Of a stretch of DNA of 64,000 nt, positions 8,180-17,659 are shown piece by piece. Origin of the DNA: Bacillus sp. EB106-08-02-XG196 (GTDB lineage Bacteria > Bacillota > Bacilli > Bacillales > Cytobacillaceae); assembly GCF_013396335.1 (NCBI RefSeq), contig NZ_JABWSY010000014.1, forward strand, positions 1-64,000. The letters run 5' to 3'. A program made the translations under genes and the position numbers. Each line of letters begins with the position of its first letter. Position 1 is the first letter of the stretch. The notes beneath the pieces are model-generated. The model was not told the origin of the DNA. It saw only the letters and a list, made by a program, of their open reading frames with translations, and ran no database searches.

Positions 8180-9868
8180 TTATGACCGTAATAAATAAAC
8201 TCTGGCTTCATACGGTTTCAATTGAAAACTTTTGATATTTTCATTACTTTCTATAACATAATTACCAATTAATAAATCATGGGATTTATATGTAATGGTT
8301 TCAGGCAGAATAAAAACAGGCTGTTCCGAACTAAAATTCGTAACAACAAGTAACATTTCATTTTTTAATGTCCTTGTATAGGCAGCTATTTTTTCGTGGT
8401 CTGCATATAGTAAATCATATTTCCCATACACAATAATTGGATATGCTTTTCTTAACTGAATCAATTTTTTATAATAATGATAGATTGAATTTGGGTCAGA
8501 AATAGCCTTTTCAGCATTAATTTCCCGATAATTTGGATTCACCATCAACCAAGGCTCCCCAGTTGTAAAGCCAGCTTGGCCGGAATCATCCCATTGCATT
8601 GGCGTTCTAGCATTATCGCGGCTTTTTGCATAAATAGCGTTCATAACATCTTCTGGGTTTTTCCCTTGATTCTCCGTAGCATCCTTATACATGTTTAACG
8701 TTTCAATACAACGATGATCATCAATCGCTGGGAATCTTAAATTGGTCATCCCAATTTCTTCTCCTTGATAAATATATGGAGTCCCCTGCATCATATGCAG
8801 CCATGTTCCGAGCATTTTTGCTGATTCCACCCGATACTCTTGATCATTACCAAAACGAGAAACAGGACGAGCCTGATCATGATTGCTTAAATATAAACTA
8901 TTCCAGGCCTTACCTTCGAGAACCTTTTGCCATTTTGTCATGATCTGCTTTAACTCTTTTAAGTCAAAAGGTTTTACATCCCATTTTATATTATTTTTAG
9001 CATCGACTCTCATATGTTCAAACTGGAAGACCATGTTTAAGGTTCCATCGTTTTGATCTGTATATTTCAGTGCGTCCTCAGGATTAACTTCAGGCATTTC
9101 TCCTACAGTCAAAATGTCATACTTAGATAACACTTTTTCTTTCATTTCCCGAAGGTATTCATGAATTCTCGGTCCATTGACGAAATATTTCCCTGCCCAC
9201 TGGTATTTTCCTTTACGGTTTCTTTCTTCAACGTCAGGAAAATTTGAGTCTTTAGAAATCACATTGATGACATCCATACGGAAACCATCAATCCCCTTTT
9301 CTAACCACCAGGTCATCATGTCATAAATTTCTTGGCGCAGCTTTGGATTTTCCCAGTTCAAATCAGGCTGTTTTTTGCTAAATAAGTGAAGATAATATTC
9401 ATCCGAAACTTGGTCATATTGCCAAGTAGATCCGCTAAAAAAGGATTGCCAGTTACTCGGCTCCTCCCCTTTTTCACCTGGTCTCCAAATATAATAATCA
9501 CGGTAGGGATTGTCCTTTGATTGCCTTGATTCGATAAACCATTTGTGTTCATCCGATGTATGGTTTACAACCAAATCCATCATCAGCTTCATTTCTCTTT
9601 TATGTATCTCACTAAGCATAGTTTCCCAATCTTCAATGGTACCAAACTCATCCATAATGGCTTGATAGTCACTAATATCATAACCACCATCATCATTTGG
9701 AGACTCATATACGGGAGAAAGCCAAATCACATCTATCCCCAACTCATATAAGTAATCTAATTTTTCAATGATTCCTTTTATATCGCCAATGCCATCGCCA
9801 TTACTATCCTTAAAGCTTCGCGGATATATTTGATAGACGACACTTTCCTTCCACCACTTTTTTTCCAA
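8180..9868 (-). CDS. GH13_31 oligo-1,6-glucosidase / alpha-glucosidase
   Basis: This cytoplasmic glycoside hydrolase has 562 residues, the usual length for the oligo-1,6-glucosidase group. The catalytic triad is visible as Asp199 (GFRMDV), Glu257 (TVGEMPE) and Asp331 (SNHDQ). Residue 200 is Val, which in this subfamily goes with cutting alpha-1,6 bonds or isomaltose-type substrates. I start it at the TTG 9866-9868 (MEKKWWKES), seven bases after GGGAGG. A longer TTG start would overlap that site. It lies downstream of a DUF624 gene and at the end of the ABC/ThuA/Gfo-Idh gene set, so it probably cleaves what that importer brings in. Confidence 0.9.
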   Translation of the reverse strand: MEKKWWKESVVYQIYPRSFKDSNGDGIGDIKGIIEKLDYLYELGIDVIWLSPVYESPNDDGGYDISDYQAIMDEFGTIEDWETMLSEIHKREMKLMMDLVVNHTSDEHKWFIESRQSKDNPYRDYYIWRPGEKGEEPSNWQSFFSGSTWQYDQVSDEYYLHLFSKKQPDLNWENPKLRQEIYDMMTWWLEKGIDGFRMDVINVISKDSNFPDVEERNRKGKYQWAGKYFVNGPRIHEYLREMKEKVLSKYDILTVGEMPEVNPEDALKYTDQNDGTLNMVFQFEHMRVDAKNNIKWDVKPFDLKELKQIMTKWQKVLEGKAWNSLYLSNHDQARPVSRFGNDQEYRVESAKMLGTWLHMMQGTPYIYQGEEIGMTNLRFPAIDDHRCIETLNMYKDATENQGKNPEDVMNAIYAKSRDNARTPMQWDDSGQAGFTTGEPWLMVNPNYREINAEKAISDPNSIYHYYKKLIQLRKAYPIIVYGKYDLLYADHEKIAAYTRTLKNEMLLVVTNFSSEQPVFILPETITYKSHDLLIGNYVIESNENIKSFQLKPYEARVYLLRS

Positions 9869-9919
9869 GATTTTGCCTCCCAAATTCGATTTGAGTGTCT
9901 TACTATTATTTTTGCCAAT

Positions 9920-10600
9920 TCAAGCTGATAGTACTTTTAGATAAAATCGATAAAATGCAGAAAATGATAAATACGCAATTAATGACCCAGTAAAGAAAGG
10001 AAGCAAAAACCAAAATACAGTTAAACTGAAATATAAAAGGATGCTATTACTAATGAGAATCGTTAAGAATAGTACCGGACTTCCAAATGTAATCAGTAAG
10101 GCATTTTTCATTGCAGGCACTACTTTCATGTGATAATGAGCAATAATCGAAAAGAAGTTGATGGAAAATACAAATAATACAATTCCTATTAATAGGAAAA
10201 TGCCCATAAAGATAATATTTTCCTTACTAAAATAGTAGAAATCCACTGCCCAGAAAGTCCAGATTGCCGTTAAGACTAAACCCCCACGCAGACTTTTTTT
10301 GTAGTTTTCTTTATAGTAACGCCAATATTGCCTAATAGAGGTACTCTCTTCCTGGATAACCCAATCCCTTGCTGAAGCAAACATCGCGGTCGTTGCCGGA
10401 AAAAATAATACAGGCAGCAAAATGATAAGCGGCAGGAGTAAAACAACCAAGACCACTTTTTGCTCAACAAATATGATTGTCAATAATATGAAAACAATAG
10501 GAATATTAAATAGGAACCATAATAAATTGATTACAGTAAATCTCATAATCCATTCACATATGCGGTATAAACCCTCCATTAGATCAGAAGATCCTTTCAT
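9920..10600 (-). CDS. DUF624 (YesL-family) membrane protein
   Basis: This 226-residue protein has about six hydrophobic segments and matches the DUF624/YesL family, whose members often sit in operons with sugar ABC importers in Bacillus. Their role is not known; an accessory to the permease has been suggested by context. The ATG is preceded by GGAGGAGGAAA. It is transcribed towards the GH13 gene at 8180-9868. A terminator lies just upstream, so it may have its own promoter. Confidence 0.82.
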   Translation of the reverse strand: MKGSSDLMEGLYRICEWIMRFTVINLLWFLFNIPIVFILLTIIFVEQKVVLVVLLLPLIILLPVLFFPATTAMFASARDWVIQEESTSIRQYWRYYKENYKKSLRGGLVLTAIWTFWAVDFYYFSKENIIFMGIFLLIGIVLFVFSINFFSIIAHYHMKVVPAMKNALLITFGSPVLFLTILISNSILLYFSLTVFWFLLPFFTGSLIAYLSFSAFYRFYLKVLSA

Positions 10601-10628
10601 TTTCCTCCTCCTTTACTCCCAACAATTT

Positions 10629-10686
10629 AAAAAAATCCCTTTAAGTATAGATGGCTCGTGTCTTAACACAAGTTTACTTAAAGGGA
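10629..10686 (-). terminator. Terminator after the TIM-barrel gene
   Basis: A 12-bp perfect stem (TCCCTTTAAGTA at 10636-10647 and its complement at 10675-10686) is followed on the minus strand by seven T residues. Confidence 0.75.
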
Positions 10687-10706
10687 GGCACTTTTTTATA
10701 GGGGTC

Positions 10707-11675
10707 CTAAGCCCACCATATATCGGTTGGGGTTTCTTCGATAATCACGCTTTTTAAATTTTTCACTGCCCGGCTGAAGCCTTCATCAATTGACATGATT
10801 GGGTCTTCATGCTCGATGCTGATCACATAATCGTACCCATATGTCTTAAGGGCACTTACGATATTTGACCACTCTTGAATACTATGCCCATATCCTACTG
10901 AACGAAAAGTCCAAGCACGAGTTTGTACGTTCGAATATGGTTGCATGTCCGTTAATCCATACATATTTACATTTTCTTGATCGATGTATGTATCTTTCGC
11001 ATGGAAATGATGGATGGCATTTTCCTTGCCTAGTATTTTTATCGCTGCAACAGGATCAATTCCCTGCCACCATAAATGACTAGGATCAAGGTTGGCGCCG
11101 ATTGCATCACAAGTTGCTTCTCGTAATTTCAACATGGTATAAGGGGTGTGAACAAGGAAACCTGCATGAAGCTCTAAGCCAATCTTTACCCCATTTTCTT
11201 TAGCAAACTCACCTTGCTGTTTCCAATACGGGATTAGTTTTTCCTCCCATTGCCAGGTTAAAAGGTCAGAATACTCATTTGGCCATGGCGTTACAGGCCA
11301 GTTAGGAAACTTAGCTCCTTCCTGGTCTCCAGGTATTCCCGAAAAAGTATTCACTACTGGTACACTCATCAGTGCTGCCAGCTTAATTGTTTTGGTTAAG
11401 GTATCATGAGATTCTTTCGCAAATTGCTCGTCAGGTGAAATCGGGTTTCCATGACAGCTGAATGCACTGATCGTTAAACCACGGGAATGGACTTTTTCAA
11501 GATATTCCGCTCGCTTTTCTTCACTTTCAAGTAATTCTTCTAACGGACAGTGGGCATTTCCAGGATAACAGCCAGTTCCGATTTCAACGGCTTTTAAACC
11601 TGAAGCTTGGACATGATCAAGCATATCCTCAAATGATTTGCTAGAAAATAAAACGGTAAAAACGCCTAATTTCAA
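10707..11675 (-). CDS. Sugar phosphate isomerase/epimerase-like TIM-barrel protein
   Basis: This protein of about 322 residues belongs to the xylose-isomerase-like TIM-barrel (AP endonuclease family 2) group. Expected metal ligands are seen in GLELHAG, LDPSHLWW, HFHAKDT and SIEHED. Relatives include YcjR, which acts on 3-keto-glucosides in the E. coli ycj pathway, and IolE-like dehydratases. I prefer the TTG at 11673-11675 (MKLGVFTVLF), nine bases after GGAGG, over the TTG at 11684 that abuts the site. It is the last gene of the ThuA/Gfo-Idh run, 17 bp behind an oxidoreductase. The substrate is inferred only from context. Confidence 0.82.
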   Translation of the reverse strand: MKLGVFTVLFSSKSFEDMLDHVQASGLKAVEIGTGCYPGNAHCPLEELLESEEKRAEYLEKVHSRGLTISAFSCHGNPISPDEQFAKESHDTLTKTIKLAALMSVPVVNTFSGIPGDQEGAKFPNWPVTPWPNEYSDLLTWQWEEKLIPYWKQQGEFAKENGVKIGLELHAGFLVHTPYTMLKLREATCDAIGANLDPSHLWWQGIDPVAAIKILGKENAIHHFHAKDTYIDQENVNMYGLTDMQPYSNVQTRAWTFRSVGYGHSIQEWSNIVSALKTYGYDYVISIEHEDPIMSIDEGFSRAVKNLKSVIIEETPTDIWWA

Positions 11676-11692
11676 TTCCGCCAACCTCCATT

Positions 11693-12736
11693 CTATTTGT
11701 TATATTGAACACTCTTCCCTGATTCGCTGCTAATATAAATCGATTCGATGATTTTGTTTACCTTTAATGCCTCTTCCGGCTTCACTACAATTTCAGCAAT
11801 ACCCAGACACGCATCAATAAAGTTTTCTGCTTGCGGGACCCCTGCATCTTCTTCCCCAATGATGACAGCTGCTTCTGTATTTAAAAGCATTCCATTTTTA
11901 GCTTGATACAGCTCAAAAGGAAATACATTGATACCGCCATTCACTCCAGAAATACTTAAATGCTCTTTATCTTCCTTTATATTTGCTGCCCATGAACATT
12001 CAAATAAAAGCGATGATCCATTTTCAAAGGTAATATAGCTTGTCACATGATCATCCACATCGAATGTTTTTGGATCGAATGAGCCCCATTCATTTACCTG
12101 ATTGGACATTTTGCTTAAACGGTTATAGGATTTACCGATTACTTGCACCGGTTCTGGGTCGCCTAATAACCATAATGCTAAATCAAGAAGGTGGCAGCCA
12201 TAGTCAATTAAACTTCCGCCTCCCTGCAATTCTTTGTTTGTAAAAACACCCCAGCCAGGTACTTTTCTACGTCTTAATGCCTGTACTCTCGTTACAAGCG
12301 GCTCACCTACATCTCCATTAACCATCGCTTCCTTTGCAGCTTGCGATTGTTTTTTATGACGATAATGATAGGCAATGGATAAAACTTTATTATTTTTTTT
12401 GGAAGCCGCAATCATTGCTTCACATTCTTCCGTGGTAATTGCCATTGGTTTTTCACACAGGACATGAATGCCCGCTTCAAGCGCAGCGGTAACAATTTCA
12501 GCATGGGACTTATTAGGTGTACAAATGGTAACAGCATCTACTAAATCAAACATTTGTCGATAATCCGTAAATACATGCGGGATGCCATTCTTCTCAGCAA
12601 CTTCTTGAGCCCTGCTCACATTTAAATCACTGACCGCAGTGATTGTCACTTTATCTGCCATTTTTAAATATACAGGAATATGTCTAATCTGGGCGATTCC
12701 TCCGACCCCGATGATTCCCATTCTTATCTTACTCAT
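11693..12736 (-). CDS. Gfo/Idh/MocA-family NAD(P)-dependent oxidoreductase
   Basis: This 347-residue protein has the N-terminal Rossmann motif GVGGIAQ and the catalytic EKP motif (CEKPMAIT, near residue 97), followed by the C-terminal Gfo/Idh beta sheet. The family oxidises a sugar ring hydroxyl, often C3 or the inositol equivalent. It starts two bases after the preceding Gfo/Idh stop with AAGGTG inside that gene's end, so the two are probably translationally coupled and may act in series. Confidence 0.88.
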   Translation of the reverse strand: MSKIRMGIIGVGGIAQIRHIPVYLKMADKVTITAVSDLNVSRAQEVAEKNGIPHVFTDYRQMFDLVDAVTICTPNKSHAEIVTAALEAGIHVLCEKPMAITTEECEAMIAASKKNNKVLSIAYHYRHKKQSQAAKEAMVNGDVGEPLVTRVQALRRRKVPGWGVFTNKELQGGGSLIDYGCHLLDLALWLLGDPEPVQVIGKSYNRLSKMSNQVNEWGSFDPKTFDVDDHVTSYITFENGSSLLFECSWAANIKEDKEHLSISGVNGGINVFPFELYQAKNGMLLNTEAAVIIGEEDAGVPQAENFIDACLGIAEIVVKPEEALKVNKIIESIYISSESGKSVQYNK

Positions 12737-12738
12737 GC

Positions 12739-13770
12739 TTACACCTTACTAACCTTTGTAATTTGCTTGGATTCATTTGACTCGATCGCTGCAATAATCA
12801 CTTCTAATGACTTTTTGCCTTCCTCACCACTAATAGGAGGTTCAGTGTTCGTTTCAATCGCATGAACAAAGTTTTCAATCACATGAGTATTCTTTTGTCC
12901 GCCCTCATCATTAGACTGAATCTTCCCTAATTCGTAACGGACGACTTCACCATTTTTATATTGAACAATCAAGGAATAATTTGGATCATCTTCTAGACGT
13001 AAGATGGCATTTTCACCATAAATAATAGTTGAATTATCTTCACCCGCCGTGTAAGCCCAGCTAGCGGCAAGCGTGCCAATTATTCCGCTCTCTGATTTTA
13101 GAATGAAAACAGCATTGTCATCTACATCAGAGCCTTCTTTTGCACTTGTTTCAACAAAGCTGGCAACTTCAACAAATTCTTCTCCTAACAAATAACGAAG
13201 AAGATCGGCTTTATGGACACCCAAGTCACCCATTGCACCAATAAAGGCTTGTTCCTTTTTAAAGAACCAGCTTTCTTTCCCATCTGCACTCCAGCCTTCA
13301 GGACCGCCGTGACCAAAAGCTGTTCTAAAGCTGTAAATTTTTCCCGCTTCACCATCTTCGATTAACTTTCTTGCTTTAACATGTGAAGGGACAAATCGTT
13401 GATTATGTGCAATCATTAATTTTTTATTATTTTTCTTTGCGGCTTCAATCATCTGATCCGCTTCTTCTCTCGAAGTTGCCATCGGTTTTTCACATAAAAC
13501 ATGGCATCCTGCGGTTAATGCAGCAATCGATACGGGTGCGTGAAGTGCATTCGGAAGACAAACACTTACTGCGTCTATCTTTTCATTTGCAAATAATTCC
13601 TCATAACTTGTGTATGCTTTTGCATTATATTTTTTTGCCATTTCATTTGCACGATTTTCAACAATATCACAAACTGCAGTGATTTCTACAGCTGGATGAG
13701 AATCGTATTCGACTAAATGGCGGTGTCTTGCAATACTCCCACAACCAATAACAGCAACTTTCAATGACAT
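12739..13770 (-). CDS. Gfo/Idh/MocA-family oxidoreductase (second of the pair)
   Basis: This 343-residue protein has GCGSIAR at the nucleotide-binding turn and CEKPMATS as the catalytic Lys motif. It is clearly homologous to, but different from, the next gene. Two such enzymes flanked by a TIM-barrel gene and ThuA resemble the E. coli ycjS-ycjR-ycjQ arrangement, where paired 3-dehydrogenases work before and after an epimerisation. AAGGAG lies before the ATG. ThuA is 32 bp upstream. Confidence 0.88.
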   Translation of the reverse strand: MSLKVAVIGCGSIARHRHLVEYDSHPAVEITAVCDIVENRANEMAKKYNAKAYTSYEELFANEKIDAVSVCLPNALHAPVSIAALTAGCHVLCEKPMATSREEADQMIEAAKKNNKKLMIAHNQRFVPSHVKARKLIEDGEAGKIYSFRTAFGHGGPEGWSADGKESWFFKKEQAFIGAMGDLGVHKADLLRYLLGEEFVEVASFVETSAKEGSDVDDNAVFILKSESGIIGTLAASWAYTAGEDNSTIIYGENAILRLEDDPNYSLIVQYKNGEVVRYELGKIQSNDEGGQKNTHVIENFVHAIETNTEPPISGEEGKKSLEVIIAAIESNESKQITKVSKV

Positions 13771-13802
13771 AGGTCTCTCTCTCCTTTTAGCTCCGCTTAA
13801 AT

Positions 13803-14531
13803 TTAAACATTTGCCTTTTCTGAGATTTTTTCTAATGGCTTTGAATTTCCGTATACAGGGACAGCAGTTTTAGAAGGCCTTGCCCAGTTTACACCGTTTT
13901 TAATTACTCTCTGAATTTCTGCATTATGATAAGTCTTATATGTCTCATGTCCAGGGCGGAAGTAGAAAATTTTACCTTGCCCGCGTTTGAACGTGCAGCC
14001 GCTGCGGAATACCTCTCCACCTTCAAACCAGCTTACAAAAATAAGTTCGTCTGGTGTTGGAATGTCAAAATGCTCACCATACATTTCTTCCTGCTCTAAT
14101 TCTATATATTGTCCAAGTCCTTCTGCAATTGGATGTGTTGGATCTACAACCCAAAGACGCTCTTTTTCACCAGCCTCACGCCACTTAAGGTCACATCCAG
14201 TACCCATTAACTTTTTGAAAATCTTGGAGAAATGCCCTGAGTGCAAGACAACTAACCCCATACCTTCTAGAACTCTTTTGTGAACTTTTTCAACAATCTC
14301 ATCCTTAACGTCTTCATGTGCTTTATGTCCCCACCATACTAACACATCTGTTTCATTTAATACTTCATCCGTTAAACCGTGTTCAGGTTCATCTAACGTT
14401 GCGGTTTTAACTGTAATTTGGTCTTCTTTTAAAAATTCGGCAATTGTACCATGGATCCCGTTTGGGTAATTTTCTGCAACCACTTGATTTGTTTTTTCAT
14501 GTCGGTTTTCATTCCATACTAATACCTTCAT
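13803..14531 (-). CDS. ThuA-domain protein (trehalose utilization family)
   Basis: This 242-residue protein matches the ThuA family, a class I glutamine-amidotransferase-like fold ([11 protein letters not shown] opening, [24 protein letters not shown]). In rhizobia ThuA with the dehydrogenase ThuB is needed for use of trehalose, sucrose and maltitol through 3-keto forms. The enzyme's exact reaction is not settled. It is the first gene after an operator (14570-14581) and heads the run thuA, Gfo/Idh, Gfo/Idh, TIM barrel. AAGGAGAG lies before the ATG. Confidence 0.85.
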   Translation of the reverse strand: MKVLVWNENRHEKTNQVVAENYPNGIHGTIAEFLKEDQITVKTATLDEPEHGLTDEVLNETDVLVWWGHKAHEDVKDEIVEKVHKRVLEGMGLVVLHSGHFSKIFKKLMGTGCDLKWREAGEKERLWVVDPTHPIAEGLGQYIELEQEEMYGEHFDIPTPDELIFVSWFEGGEVFRSGCTFKRGQGKIFYFRPGHETYKTYHNAEIQRVIKNGVNWARPSKTAVPVYGNSKPLEKISEKANV

Positions 14532-14569
14532 ATATGTTCTCTCCTTATATTAAAAAAATTTTATGCAAG

Positions 14570-14581
14570 GCAAACGTTTGC
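14570..14581. promoter_or_regulatory. LacI-type operator upstream of thuA
   Basis: GCAAACGTTTGC is a perfect 12-bp palindrome with the CG centre typical of LacI/GalR operators and cre sites. It lies 39 bp upstream of the thuA start and downstream of the lacI gene, so it is a likely target of that LacI protein. CcpA binding is an alternative. Confidence 0.65.
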
Positions 14582-14627
14582 ACTATTTTGTGCACGAATG
14601 CCTCTTTTAATTTAAATAGAGGCTTCT

Positions 14628-15653
14628 TCATTGTCCATACCCTATACATGATTCTCTTTCCACAATAAGTGCAGGAATAATAATTCTTTTATTTATCGTT
14701 TCTGGTTCTTTTATCTGTTCAATCAGGCATCGCGCTGATTCATACCCCAATTGAAAGGTTTGGATATCTACCGAAGTCAAAGGAGGGGTTGATAGTCTTG
14801 AAATCATCGTATTGTTAAAGCTCACAATACTTATATCATCAGGAACCTTAATATTGCGTTCTTTTAATGCTAATACTACAATTAGTGCATTTAAATCATC
14901 TGTAATGACGATTGCGGTTGGAGGTTCAGTTAAATTCAACAATTCATCAATCGCTAGTGTACCCAGCTCCCGATCGTAAGAAAAATTCTTTATATAATCA
15001 TCATGAATTTCCAAATTACTCTCTCTTACTGCCTCTTTATATCCGCTTAATCTCGCTTGTGTTACTTCAAACCTTGGATCTCCACCAATAAATCCAATCC
15101 GCTGATGCCCACGTTTTATTACATAATCAGTGGCATCCTTTGCGGCTTGTATATTATCATTATCAACATACATAATTTTATTAGAATCGAATACAGGTTT
15201 TCCGATAACGGCAAAAGGAATTCCGGAGCTCATGAGAAAGGGGACCACTTGATCGTCCTTTTTTGAATATAATACAATAACTCCGTCCACTCTTTTCCCT
15301 TGGACCATTTTTTCCGTATCCACAAAAATGTCTTCCTCTGTCTCCCCCGTGGTAAGCAGCATACTATATCCTTGTTTATGGCAATAAGCACTTATTCCAC
15401 TTAACACTTCAGGAAAAACAGGATTAAGAAGAGATTGGCTTGTTGAATTCTTCATGACAATCCCAATTGTCTGCGTTGATTTTTGGACAAGAGTTCTGGC
15501 ATTAAGATTAAGATGATAGCCCATTTCTTCCATAACTTTTCGAACTTTCCGTTTCGTTTTTTCACTAATATTTGGACTATCAGACATAACACGTGAAACG
15601 GTAGAGGGTGCCACATTCGCTTTTTTTGCAACATCCTTAATTGTGATCGACAT
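14628..15653 (-). CDS. LacI-family transcriptional regulator
   Basis: This 341-residue repressor has an N-terminal HTH (TIKDVAKKANVAPSTVSRV, residues 3-21) and a periplasmic-binding-protein-like effector domain. It lies between the ABC importer genes and thuA on the same strand. Likely operators are the palindromes at 14570-14581 and 19133-19144. GGGGAG precedes the ATG. It is related to the LacI protein at 21257-22306, suggesting duplicated maltose-type regulators that have taken different sugars. Confidence 0.9.
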   Translation of the reverse strand: MSITIKDVAKKANVAPSTVSRVMSDSPNISEKTKRKVRKVMEEMGYHLNLNARTLVQKSTQTIGIVMKNSTSQSLLNPVFPEVLSGISAYCHKQGYSMLLTTGETEEDIFVDTEKMVQGKRVDGVIVLYSKKDDQVVPFLMSSGIPFAVIGKPVFDSNKIMYVDNDNIQAAKDATDYVIKRGHQRIGFIGGDPRFEVTQARLSGYKEAVRESNLEIHDDYIKNFSYDRELGTLAIDELLNLTEPPTAIVITDDLNALIVVLALKERNIKVPDDISIVSFNNTMISRLSTPPLTSVDIQTFQLGYESARCLIEQIKEPETINKRIIIPALIVERESCIGYGQ

Positions 15654-15768
15654 TTCTATTCTCCCCTTTTATTGTCAATGAAGATAGGGATAAACATTCT
15701 CTCTTCTCTAAGTTGTTCATTTTATCTTTTCAAAAAGAACACCATGTACCGTTCCCCTATTATAGTTA

Positions 15769-16587
15769 CTATTTGACAGCCCCTTCAGAAACACCTTTAA
15801 TAATTTGTTTTTGTGCAAAGAAGTAAGCGATAATGACTGGAATAATAGCAATTGTCAATCCAGCTAATGCTAAATGCCATTGCTTTGTAAATTGTCCAAA
15901 GAAGAAGAACATCTTTAAAGGAATCGTCGCTGACTCTTCTTTTAGTACAAGTGATGGCAATAAGAAGTCATTCCAAATCCAGATTACATTTAGAATTCCA
16001 ACGGTAACTGAAATTGGTTTTAACAATGGGAAAATAATATGCCAAAACACCTGGAATTTGTTCGCACCATCAATGTATGCAGCTTCATCTAGTGAATTAG
16101 AAATACCTGTCATAGCGCCATGATATAAGAATATGGAAAGACTGCTTCCAAATCCTAAATACATAAAGATTAAACCAACTCGATTTAGCATTTCAGCTTG
16201 ACCGAAGATCGAGACAAGGGGAATCATTACGGATTGGAAAGGAATAAGCATCGCACCAACAAAAAGGAAAAAGATAATACCACTCAGTTTACTTTTATTT
16301 CTTGCTAAAGCATAGCCTGCCATCGATGAAAACAGGATAATAACCCCTACACCTAAAATTGAAATAAGAAGGGAGTTAATGAGAGAGCTAATAAAATCTA
16401 AATGATCAAAAGCTTCAACAAAGTTATCTGAGGTAAATTCATCTGGCATCCCAAGTACATCTGTAAAAATCTCCCGTTTTGTTTTAAAGGCGTTAACAAG
16501 CATTAAGTAAAAGGGTGATAACCAAAGTATAGCTAATAGAAGGCCGAAAATCTCGAATAAAAAACGACTTCTTTTCTTTTGCTGCAT
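15769..16587 (-). CDS. Carbohydrate ABC permease (MalG type)
   Basis: This 272-residue integral membrane protein has about six membrane segments and the cytoplasmic EAA loop (DEAAYIDGANKFQVFWHIIFP starts near residue 167) that contacts the ATPase. MalG-type permeases pair with a MalF-type partner, encoded just upstream. Its ATG overlaps the partner's stop (TAATG). No ATPase gene is in the window, so a shared MsmX-like ATPase is likely. Confidence 0.92.
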   Translation of the reverse strand: MQQKKRSRFLFEIFGLLLAILWLSPFYLMLVNAFKTKREIFTDVLGMPDEFTSDNFVEAFDHLDFISSLINSLLISILGVGVIILFSSMAGYALARNKSKLSGIIFFLFVGAMLIPFQSVMIPLVSIFGQAEMLNRVGLIFMYLGFGSSLSIFLYHGAMTGISNSLDEAAYIDGANKFQVFWHIIFPLLKPISVTVGILNVIWIWNDFLLPSLVLKEESATIPLKMFFFFGQFTKQWHLALAGLTIAIIPVIIAYFFAQKQIIKGVSEGAVK

Positions 16588-17447
16588 TACAAGTCGACCT
16601 CCCGTTTCTTGTTATAGTAAACCTGTGTTAACGCTACGGCTGCTACAAGGATAAGGAAGATAACCCCTTTTGATTGTGCTAAAGCCATTTGGTTTTCATT
16701 AAAGGCCGTTTTATAAATTTCCATCGCTACCATCTGTGTGGAGTTAAACGGACCGCCGCCTGTTAATGATAGGTTTTGATCATATATTTTAAAGGAGTGA
16801 GATACTGTTAAAAACATACTTACTGTAAATGCAGGAGCTACTAATGGGAAGATGATGTTTTTGAATCGTTGGAAGCTATTGGCCCCATCAATTTCTGCTG
16901 CTTCAAGTAAGTCACCCGGTATATTCTCCAAATAGGCAATGTAAATAATCATAATGTATCCAGCCCATTGCCAGCAATTAAGAATGACAAGTCCCCAAAA
17001 GCCTGTTTCTGTGGTAGATAACCAGCCCTTCAAACCTTCAATTCCCAGCAAATCACCGATACTGCTAAAGGCACTGACAAAAATAAACTGCCAAATAAAT
17101 CCTAGAATAAGACCGCCGATTAAGTTAGGCATAAAGAAAACCGTTCTTAAGAAGTTGCTTGATTTGAGCCCTTGTGTAACAAGTAAAGCGAGTCCCATAC
17201 CTAGGACATTTAGTAAAATAACCGATACAACCGCAAATTTAATCGTAAACCATAGGGAAGCTCTGAATTCTTCTTCCTTAAATAAATCAATATAGTTACC
17301 AAAACCTAAAAACTCGTCAGCGTTAAGACCATTCCAATTTGTGAAGGAATAAACAAATCCATAGAGTAATGGGATGATGACCACTAGCCCTAAAGCTAAA
17401 AGAACCGGTGTCACAAAAATCCAAAACGATATATCCCGATTTCTCAC
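16587..17447 (-). CDS. Carbohydrate ABC permease (MalF type)
   Basis: This 286-residue membrane protein has about six transmembrane helices and an EAA loop (LLEAAEIDGANSFQ near residue 187). It starts at GTG with GGGGGG seven bases upstream. It lies between the binding-protein gene and the MalG-type permease. The 212-bp gap upstream holds a hairpin (17561-17596) that may lower permease expression relative to the binding protein. Confidence 0.92.
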   Translation of the reverse strand: MRNRDISFWIFVTPVLLALGLVVIIPLLYGFVYSFTNWNGLNADEFLGFGNYIDLFKEEEFRASLWFTIKFAVVSVILLNVLGMGLALLVTQGLKSSNFLRTVFFMPNLIGGLILGFIWQFIFVSAFSSIGDLLGIEGLKGWLSTTETGFWGLVILNCWQWAGYIMIIYIAYLENIPGDLLEAAEIDGANSFQRFKNIIFPLVAPAFTVSMFLTVSHSFKIYDQNLSLTGGGPFNSTQMVAMEIYKTAFNENQMALAQSKGVIFLILVAAVALTQVYYNKKREVDL

Positions 17448-17560
17448 CTAAAACCCCCCGATACATTTCCCGACATATGTATGTCGGCAGTATTTTAAAA
17501 AAGTACTTTTAAAAGCTGATTCATCCTCTAACAAACCAGATAAAAACGTTTTTTTTAAAG

Positions 17561-17596
17561 AAGCTAACGGGCATTAAGGTTGTGCTCCGTTAGCTT
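17561..17596 (-). other. Intercistronic stem-loop between binding protein and permease genes
   Basis: AAGCTAACGG (17561-17570) and CCGTTAGCTT (17587-17596) form a perfect 10-bp stem. The minus-strand read has only a weak T stretch afterwards, so it looks like an mRNA-stabilising or attenuating hairpin, not a full terminator. Confidence 0.6.
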
Positions 17597-17659
17597 ATAT
17601 ATTCCATTACTAGCTTGTTCAATCAATTTTAGAAAATACAATCAACTCATGAGCCTAGA